Origin: an uncultured Erysipelotrichaceae bacterium
GTDB taxonomy: Bacteria; Bacillota_I; Bacilli_A; RFN20; CAG-826
DNA: 17,084 bases
Direction of reading: 5' to 3'
Assembly (NCBI GenBank): GCA_947303755.1
Contig: CAMYZF010000021.1
Location: 1-17,084 of the forward strand
The notes under the pieces were generated by a model. It searched no databases, was not told the DNA's origin, and saw only the letters and a list, made by a program, of their open reading frames with translations. Shown in pieces: positions 1-5,787 of this stretch. A program made the position numbers and the translations under genes. The number at the start of each line of letters is the position of its first letter. Within the stretch, counting starts at the first letter, position 1.

Positions 1-152
1 CTAACCCAGATCAATATGATGAAGTTAGAGCAGCGCTAAAATCCTTAGGATTCAATGTCAAAGCTATCGATGATACTTTAGCGCAAATTTCAATTCCTAA
101 TGCGACTAACGAAGATATCTTAAGAGCAGCTTTACAAAAACTAAGAAAATAA
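1..152 (+). CDS. ruvA: Holliday junction DNA helicase RuvA, C-terminal end (partial)
   Basis: This is the 3' end of a gene that begins upstream of the window; the reading frame starts at base 3 and ends at TAA 150-152. The 49 visible residues contain DEVRAALKSLGF followed by a short helical tail ending in LQKLRK. This matches RuvA domain III, the small three-helix domain that contacts RuvB and regulates its ATPase. RuvA binds the four-way Holliday junction and loads RuvB rings on it. The call rests on this motif and on ruvB beginning one base after the stop codon, the usual ruvA-ruvB arrangement. The junction-binding N-terminal domains lie outside the window, so their integrity cannot be judged. 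Confidence 0.9.
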   Translation, partial: NPDQYDEVRAALKSLGFNVKAIDDTLAQISIPNATNEDILRAALQKLRK

Positions 153-153
153 T

Positions 154-1158
154 ATGGCTAGACTTGTTGATGCAAATAGATCAAAAGAAGATGCGATTGA
201 GATTTCACTACGTCCACAAACTCTAAAAGAGTATGTGGGTCAAGTTGAACTAAAAGATAATCTCAAGATTTTTATTGGTGCAGCCAGACATCGAAACGAA
301 ACTCTTGATCACGTTCTTTTATATGGCCCTCCTGGACTAGGAAAAACTACTTTAGCCCACGTCATCGCTAATGAGATGCATGCACAAATTAAAATTCTAA
401 ATGGTCCATCAATTGAAAAACCAGGAGATTTAGCTTCGATTTTAACAACCTTAGAACCAGGTGATGTTCTTTTTATCGATGAGATTCATCGTCTTCCTAG
501 AGTGGTTGAAGAAGTGCTTTATGGAGCGATGGAAGACTTCCGTTTATCCATCATCATTCCACGTGAATCTGGAGCGTCTTCTTTGAACTTAGATTTACCT
601 CCATTTACCCTTGTTGGAGCAACCACAAGAGCAGGTGATTTATCCTCGCCATTGCGCGCTAGATTCGGTATAACCGAAAAACTCAATTTTTATACTGAAA
701 AAGAGATTGAAGATATTGTGAAAAGAACCGCTAAAGTTTTTAATACTCAAATCGATGATGATGCAGCGAAAGAAATCGCTAAAAGAAGTCGTGGAACTCC
801 ACGTATTGCCAACCGTTTATTTAGACGTGTTAGAGACTTCGCAAACTATGAAGGAAAAGACTCAATCGATCATAGCGATGCCATTAAAGCATTGACAGCC
901 TTAAAAGTTGATTGTCTAGGTTTAGACGATGTCGATATCAAATACCTTGAAACAATCGCGGATCGCTTTAACGGGGGACCAGTAGGTCTTGAAACTGTCG
1001 CCTCATCAATCGGGGAAGAAGTCATGAACCTCGAAGATGTTTATGAACCATTCTTACTACAAATTGGTTTTATTAATCGAACTCCTAGAGGAAGAACATT
1101 AACCGAGAAGGCTTATCAACATTTAGATGAGCATCATAACCACAAATTATTTAGCTAA
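154..1158 (+). CDS. ruvB: Holliday junction branch migration ATPase RuvB
   Basis: RuvB is the hexameric AAA+ motor that drives branch migration of Holliday junctions together with RuvA in recombinational repair. The 334-residue product is full length for the family. It shows Walker A GPPGLGKTT (residues 58-66), Walker B LFIDEIHRL (about 106-114), the sensor-1 strand GATTRAG (155-161), the arginine-finger region LRARFG (167-172), and a C-terminal winged-helix domain with GGPVGLETVA and FINRTPRGR, both typical of RuvB. The ATG at 154 lies one base after the ruvA stop and no good Shine-Dalgarno sequence is visible, so translation is probably coupled to ruvA. The family's short N-terminal segment before the first motif is complete, which supports this start. 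A hairpin terminator follows at 1186-1211. Confidence 0.98.
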   Translation: MARLVDANRSKEDAIEISLRPQTLKEYVGQVELKDNLKIFIGAARHRNETLDHVLLYGPPGLGKTTLAHVIANEMHAQIKILNGPSIEKPGDLASILTTLEPGDVLFIDEIHRLPRVVEEVLYGAMEDFRLSIIIPRESGASSLNLDLPPFTLVGATTRAGDLSSPLRARFGITEKLNFYTEKEIEDIVKRTAKVFNTQIDDDAAKEIAKRSRGTPRIANRLFRRVRDFANYEGKDSIDHSDAIKALTALKVDCLGLDDVDIKYLETIADRFNGGPVGLETVASSIGEEVMNLEDVYEPFLLQIGFINRTPRGRTLTEKAYQHLDEHHNHKLFS

Positions 1159-1185
1159 TATTTACTTTGTAAATAAATTATTAAG

Positions 1186-1219
1186 AAGATGAGAGAATAA
1201 CCTCTCATTTTTCTTTGTT
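1186..1219 (+). terminator. Rho-independent terminator after ruvB
   Basis: The arms ATGAGAG (1189-1195) and CTCTCAT (1202-1208) are perfectly complementary around a six-base loop. G-T and A-T pairs can extend the stem outward by about three bases. The stem runs into TTTTCTTTG. This ends the ruvAB transcript. A smaller hairpin, TATTTAC/GTAAATA, lies just before it at 1159-1175. Confidence 0.8.
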
Positions 1220-1234
1220 AAAATATTTGTTATT

Positions 1235-1258
1235 TTTTCATTAATTATGAAAATTTTT
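1235..1258. terminator. Second, AT-rich hairpin in the ruvB-secDF gap
   Basis: TTTTCAT (1235-1241) and ATGAAAA (1247-1253) form a 7-bp AT-rich stem with a five-base loop. T runs lie on both sides, so it could act as a weak terminator in either direction. All genes here are on the + strand, so it may only back up the stronger hairpin at 1186. Confidence 0.35.
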
Positions 1259-1340
1259 GCAATATATTGACAAAGTGGATTTGCTTTTCCTCTTTACTTA
1301 AGAAGTAAGAAAGAGTATTCTTTAAAAGTGCGTAAATTAA

Positions 1341-1346
1341 TATAAT
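1341..1346 (+). promoter_or_regulatory. Likely -10 box for secDF
   Basis: A perfect TATAAT lies 30 bases before the secDF start. The -35 position 17 bases upstream reads TTCTTT, which matches the consensus poorly. A perfect TTGACA at 1267-1272 has no -10 box at suitable spacing. Between them lies an inverted repeat, TTACTT/AAGTAA (1294-1308), which could be an operator or chance. Confidence 0.45.
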
Positions 1347-1375
1347 TTAGCTAATTACGAAAAGGAACAGACATT

Positions 1376-4087
1376 ATGAGACGATTTATTGCTTACATAT
1401 TGATGGCCCTAACAATCCTTCTAGCGATTGGGGTTTCAGCCACACCAGTATTTTCCAAAATCAACGCTGGTAGAGAATTTGCAAAATCCTACGAAATTCT
1501 TTACAACGTTGAAAGTTCTACTGAAAAGGACGCCGATGAAAATGGAGTTGCTAAGGTTGCTGAAGAATTCCGCAAAAGATTAGATGACTTCGCGGTTGAA
1601 GATTATTCGGTCAAAGTTCAAGAAGACCAAACTTCAGCTCGTGGTAACAAAGATAAGAAATATGCTATCGAAGTTTCTTTCGCTGCTGATCAAAGTGAAT
1701 TTGAATACATTTCGAAATATCTTTCTTTCTCCGGAGGAGAATTCTCCTTAATTGGTCAAAACTCAGAACAAATCGTCACCAATGTCTTTGATGGTTCAGT
1801 CGCTTATATCGAAAAAGTCGAAGATACAATTCCATATGTCATAATTCCTGTTTCTGATAAAGAAAAAGTCGAAGAATTCGTCTCCGCAATCGAAAAGAGC
1901 CAATCAGAATCTACTGATACCGGTGATGTTCCTGCTAATAACCGCCTATATCAAGAAGGCCATGAACATGAGGGCGAAGAAGAAGAAAAGGTCACTCCAG
2001 ACATTTATTTAGTTACTCACTGGGATGACGCTGATTCTTATGAACAATCCAGCAAGGATCCTCATGCTGCCGAAAAGATTTTAATGGAATTCTCTCACAA
2101 AACCATTTGGTATGAAAAATCTGATACCGAACATAGCGAACTCCAATATCTCTGTGGAACAGCGGACTCTGATGGCCATTATGATTTAAGCAATCTTAAA
2201 TTCGCTAACTTAAGAGCGACATATTTAAAAAATATGTTCAATGCTTCAAGCTATGAATTATCTGTTTCAAATGTCTATGTTAGTGAGTCTCAGAATGGCA
2301 TCACAAACAATTACAATCAAATCAACGCCACCAATGAAAATCTCTTAGTGCTTGGAAGTGATGTTAACATCGCCTTATCAACCACTTTGATTTCGACCGG
2401 TATTGCCTTAGCAATTATTACTTTATTGCTCGTTGTTTTCTATCGCTTAAGCGCGATTGGAGTTATCGCCAATACTATTGGAACATTATATTTAACCCTT
2501 GTTGTCTTTATTTTCATGGGTACATTGCTTAATATTCCAGCCCTCATTGGCTGCGTTATCTTATTAATTGCTTCGCTTTTCACCTCAGTATTCTACCTTT
2601 ACAAATTCAAAGAAGAAGTCCTAAAAGGCAGATCGATTAGAAAAGCCAATCAAGAAGCTTCTAAAAAATCAAATATGATTACCATCGATACCGCTGTTAT
2701 CACAGCATTTGCTGGTTTGATGCTTTATGTCTTTGGTGGTGCAGCCTTTAAACCGATGGGAGTTGTACTCTTCTTCGGTGCTTTATTCATCCTTGCGATG
2801 AATCTCATTATCTTCAAGATTTTGATGTATCTATTAACAAATACGACTGCTTTCCAAAACAAATACAATTTGTTTGCCATTGAAGCTAAAGATGTTCCAA
2901 ATCCAATGGAAGAAAAGAAAATCGAAAGCAAAGGTGCATATGAAAATGTTAATTTCACCAAGCGCAGCAAACTTATCGGTGCTGTTTTAGGTGTTCTTCT
3001 TGTTGCTGCAGTCGCTGGAATCACAACCTTTGGAATTCTCAAAGGATCACCAATCAATGTCGATAAAGCGACAAACGATTATTCTGTCGTCTATGTAAAT
3101 GTTCACGCTGATAATAAAATTATCACCGATGAAGATTCTTATAAAGAATACGTCTTAAAATACGTTAAAGTTAATGACAAAGAACTTCCTTATGACGCTA
3201 AGGATGGTGTCTCATACCAAAAGATTACCAAATTTGATTCTGACAAACTCGATGTCGAACCAGAACCATATCATTTCTTTGCAGTTGATTTAAATGGAGT
3301 TTTAAGCGTCAACAAAGTTGAATATTCCTTAGATAAAGGCCAAACTTACATTGAAACATCCGATGGCATCGAAGATGCTATTCAACAAATCATTATGAAT
3401 GTTGAAAACATTGAATTATCTGATCGTATCAATGTTAGCTTACTGAAATCTCATGAAACTGTTACTAATATCAACCAAGGCTTCATTGCTTTAGCAACAA
3501 GTATCACTATTCTAGGTGTTGGTGTCTACTTCGCCTTTAGATTTAGAATCTCTAGAGGTTTAGCGGCCGTTGTTGTTTCAGCAGGCGCCGCGACAATTGG
3601 TTATGGCTTCTTAGCCTTAATCAGAGTTGGTACAACTGGTGTTGCTTCAGCAATTATGCCGGTTGTGGCGGTTTCAACCTTATTATTTGCGGTTATTTAT
3701 TTAGCCAAAGAAAAAGAACTAGTTTATGAAAATAAACTCGAACTTAATTTGGAAAAACGCAAAGAGCTTATGGTTAAAGCCTTATCATTGTCCGCAAGTG
3801 GAATCATTGTTGTGGCAATCTTAGCCATTTATCTATTGATTAACTACTTCGGCTTTGGTTTAAGCTCAACAGCTTATATATTTGCAGGCACACTTGTGGG
3901 TGTTGTCGTTGGTTTAATTGGAGTGTTAACTATCATGGGCCCATTAGGACACTTGTTTGATAAAGCATTCTCCAAGATCAAACTTCCAAAATTCGCTAAG
4001 AAAGAGAAGAAACAAAAAATCAAACTTCACGAACAACCAAAAACAAGCGAACCAGAAGAAAGAATCTTTATTGGTATTAACGACTAA
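1376..4087 (+). CDS. secDF: Fused protein translocase subunit SecDF, divergent
   Basis: SecDF is an RND-type membrane protein that uses the proton-motive force to pull exported proteins out of the SecYEG channel. The 903-residue product has the fused architecture: TM1 (about residues 5-25), a large outer domain (about 30-325), a five-helix SecD bundle (about 331-488), a cytoplasmic linker, SecF TM1 (about 531-555), a second outer domain (about 560-700), and a SecF bundle (about 703-857). The segment FKEEVLKGRSIRKA (411-424) matches the conserved SecD region following the DANVLIFER motif. However, the acidic residue of that motif is F402 in my alignment, and the SecF NDT aspartate also appears replaced (around V766-L770). 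A His/Glu-rich stretch, EGHEHEGEEEEK (194-205), lies in the outer domain, and the protein ends in IFIGIND. AAAGGA at 1361-1366 supports the start. The family call is firm; normal proton coupling is doubtful. Confidence 0.88.
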   Translation: MRRFIAYILMALTILLAIGVSATPVFSKINAGREFAKSYEILYNVESSTEKDADENGVAKVAEEFRKRLDDFAVEDYSVKVQEDQTSARGNKDKKYAIEVSFAADQSEFEYISKYLSFSGGEFSLIGQNSEQIVTNVFDGSVAYIEKVEDTIPYVIIPVSDKEKVEEFVSAIEKSQSESTDTGDVPANNRLYQEGHEHEGEEEEKVTPDIYLVTHWDDADSYEQSSKDPHAAEKILMEFSHKTIWYEKSDTEHSELQYLCGTADSDGHYDLSNLKFANLRATYLKNMFNASSYELSVSNVYVSESQNGITNNYNQINATNENLLVLGSDVNIALSTTLISTGIALAIITLLLVVFYRLSAIGVIANTIGTLYLTLVVFIFMGTLLNIPALIGCVILLIASLFTSVFYLYKFKEEVLKGRSIRKANQEASKKSNMITIDTAVITAFAGLMLYVFGGAAFKPMGVVLFFGALFILAMNLIIFKILMYLLTNTTAFQNKYNLFAIEAKDVPNPMEEKKIESKGAYENVNFTKRSKLIGAVLGVLLVAAVAGITTFGILKGSPINVDKATNDYSVVYVNVHADNKIITDEDSYKEYVLKYVKVNDKELPYDAKDGVSYQKITKFDSDKLDVEPEPYHFFAVDLNGVLSVNKVEYSLDKGQTYIETSDGIEDAIQQIIMNVENIELSDRINVSLLKSHETVTNINQGFIALATSITILGVGVYFAFRFRISRGLAAVVVSAGAATIGYGFLALIRVGTTGVASAIMPVVAVSTLLFAVIYLAKEKELVYENKLELNLEKRKELMVKALSLSASGIIVVAILAIYLLINYFGFGLSSTAYIFAGTLVGVVVGLIGVLTIMGPLGHLFDKAFSKIKLPKFAKKEKKQKIKLHEQPKTSEPEERIFIGIND

Positions 4088-4096
4088 TTACAAATA

Positions 4097-4117
4097 GGCT
4101 ACTTTATGTAGCCTTTT
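4097..4117 (+). terminator. Hairpin between secDF and recJ
   Basis: GGCTAC (4097-4102) and GTAGCC (4108-4113) pair perfectly around TTTAT, followed by only four T residues. It starts 9 bases after the secDF stop and ends a few bases before the recJ start codon. It could terminate secDF, attenuate recJ, or limit access to the recJ start. Confidence 0.6.
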
Positions 4118-4121
4118 AAAT

Positions 4122-5687
4122 ATGATGGACACTTTTCTAAAGAAATTATTAGATTACTATTCCTTAAGCGAGGAAGATTATCTTTCTTTAACAAAAGATA
4201 TTTCAGAAGTAAGACTTCTTGATCCAAATTCCATTAAAGGAATGGATAAGGTTAAAAAGCGAATTCTTTCGGCAATCAAAAATAAAGAGAAAATCATCAT
4301 CTATGGTGATTACGACTGCGATGGAATAACTTCAACATCGATTATGTTTGAAACATTCAAAAAGCTTGACTATGAAGTTAGCTATTATATTCCTTCAAGA
4401 TATATTGATGGATACGGTCTTAACGTTGAAAACGTTATTAAGATTGCTGAAGGAGATTATAAGCTTATTATCTGCGTTGATAATGGCATATCCGCGAATG
4501 AGGCAATTGATAAAGCTAATGAACTCGGAATGGATGTCATTGTCATTGATCATCATGAACTTGGCGAAACTCCAGTGAAAGCGGCGGGAGTAATTCATCC
4601 AATCGTTTCAGAAATTTCTAACATTATTGGTTCGGCTGGATATATGTCGTTATTTGTTTCTAGCGCTCTTTTAGGCGAATATGACGATTATTTAGTGACG
4701 CTAGCAGGTTTAAGTGTCGTCTCCGATATGATGGAATTAAAAGGTTACAATCGAGATGTCGTTAGACTCGCTTTATTTAACCTCAAAAAATATCGTTATC
4801 CAAGACTAATTTCTTTATGTGATAACGAGACAATTTCTGAGAAAACATTTGGTCTAGAAATCGCTCCAAAAATCAACGCAATTGCTAGAATTATAACTAA
4901 TAAAAACATCAATTTACTAGTTAAATATTTAACTAGTCCAGACGAAATGTACGCTAAATCTCTTCGCGATTGGATTTTGAAAAATAATGAGGTTAGAAAG
5001 CAACTAACAACTCAGGCAATCGAGAAGATTCCTAACGAAGAAATCGAAGGGAAAGATGGTATCGTTTTGAAGCTTGATATTTTAGAAGGTTTGATAGGTT
5101 TAATCGCCAATCGATTATTAACAACTTATAACGTTCCAGTACTCATTTTTACTGAAGACGAAAAAGATCCAAATATTTTAAAAGGATCAATTCGCTCTAA
5201 GGAAGGTTTTAATGTTACAAAAGCATTTTCTTCTTTGGATAAATATCTCTTAACTGGTGGTGGACACGCTTTTGCGGGTGGTCTATCAATCAAAAAAGAT
5301 GACTACGAAGAATTTAAGAAAGATTTCGAAAATCTCTGCAAAACCTACAAATTTGTTGAAGAGGAAAAACCTTCTTTGAGAATAGAATTAAACGATATTA
5401 CAATGGAAAACTATTCCCATGTTCAATCGTTAGCACCTTATGGAGTTGGTTTTAAAGAACCATTGTTTAGAATCGATAATTTACCAACTAGAGGTTTGAC
5501 TTTCATTAAAGGTGGTGTTCACCTAGCAACGCCTCTTTCAATCAATACCAAATTATTGGGCTTTAATATGCCAGAATATGAGATCAAAAAGACCTCTCAT
5601 TTCGACATTTTTGGCACATTTTATCTAAATACAAAATTTGGCACAACCTTAGAATTTAGAATTAGCGATTATATCGCTAGAGAATAA
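4122..5687 (+). CDS. recJ: Single-stranded-DNA-specific 5'-3' exonuclease RecJ (short form)
   Basis: RecJ degrades single-stranded DNA 5' to 3' in recombination, mismatch repair and base-excision repair, using two metal ions. The DHH core is intact: GDYDCDG (residues 62-68), DNG (120-122), DHH (143-145) and the SD of motif IV (201-202). The DHHA1 domain follows, with GSIRSKEGFNVTKA (355-368) and GGGHAFAGG (379-387), then an OB-like C-terminal part beginning around SLAPYGVGFKEPLF (436-449). At 521 residues it is somewhat shorter than E. coli RecJ (about 577) and much shorter than B. subtilis RecJ (about 786), so the extra Bacillus C-terminal region is missing. ATG codons at 4122 and 4125 are the first possible starts after an in-frame TAG at 4095. 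There is no Shine-Dalgarno sequence; a hairpin occupies that region. Another DHH-family phosphoesterase is possible but less likely given this gene order. Confidence 0.85.
   Translation: MMDTFLKKLLDYYSLSEEDYLSLTKDISEVRLLDPNSIKGMDKVKKRILSAIKNKEKIIIYGDYDCDGITSTSIMFETFKKLDYEVSYYIPSRYIDGYGLNVENVIKIAEGDYKLIICVDNGISANEAIDKANELGMDVIVIDHHELGETPVKAAGVIHPIVSEISNIIGSAGYMSLFVSSALLGEYDDYLVTLAGLSVVSDMMELKGYNRDVVRLALFNLKKYRYPRLISLCDNETISEKTFGLEIAPKINAIARIITNKNINLLVKYLTSPDEMYAKSLRDWILKNNEVRKQLTTQAIEKIPNEEIEGKDGIVLKLDILEGLIGLIANRLLTTYNVPVLIFTEDEKDPNILKGSIRSKEGFNVTKAFSSLDKYLLTGGGHAFAGGLSIKKDDYEEFKKDFENLCKTYKFVEEEKPSLRIELNDITMENYSHVQSLAPYGVGFKEPLFRIDNLPTRGLTFIKGGVHLATPLSINTKLLGFNMPEYEIKKTSHFDIFGTFYLNTKFGTTLEFRISDYIARE
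4916..4937. repeat. Perfect 22-bp palindrome inside recJ
   Basis: The half-site ACTAGTTAAAT (4916-4926) is followed at once by its exact reverse complement, ATTTAACTAGT (4927-4937). There is no spacer and no mismatch. It lies in the coding sequence for the residues LLVKYLTS. Confidence 0.9.
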
Positions 5688-5708
5688 TCAGTTATACATA
5701 CATACCGA

Positions 5709-5739
5709 GTGTGCACCTATATGGGTGTGCATTTATTTA
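5709..5739 (+). terminator. Terminator after recJ
   Basis: GTGTGCACC (5709-5717) pairs with GGTGTGCAT (5724-5732) as nine base pairs, including three G-T wobbles, around a six-base loop. TTATTTAT follows. The T-tract is interrupted, so strength is uncertain. Confidence 0.6.
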
Positions 5740-5749
5740 TAAAGTGTTT

Positions 5750-5755
5750 TATAAT
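5750..5755 (+). promoter_or_regulatory. -10 box for the large lipoprotein gene
   Basis: A perfect TATAAT lies 32 bases before the start codon at 5788. The corresponding -35 position (about 5727-5732) falls inside the preceding terminator stem and matches poorly. The ribosome binding site AAAGGTGG (5771-5778) is one base from the consensus and well spaced. Confidence 0.5.
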
Positions 5756-5787
5756 TTAAAATAGATATAAAAAGGTGGGCACTTTTT

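Noticed and set aside
1729..1747. Two overlapping short palindromes, CTCCGGAG and GGAGAATTCTCC, in secDF
   Set aside because: Short, inside coding sequence, and explained by the codons for Ser-Gly-Gly-Glu-Phe-Ser; not kept as a separate element.
2725..3057. 110-codon open frame on the minus strand within secDF
   Set aside because: It lies wholly inside a well-supported membrane protein gene, has a biased Pro/Ser/Lys composition typical of antisense shadows, and has no ribosome binding site or family resemblance.
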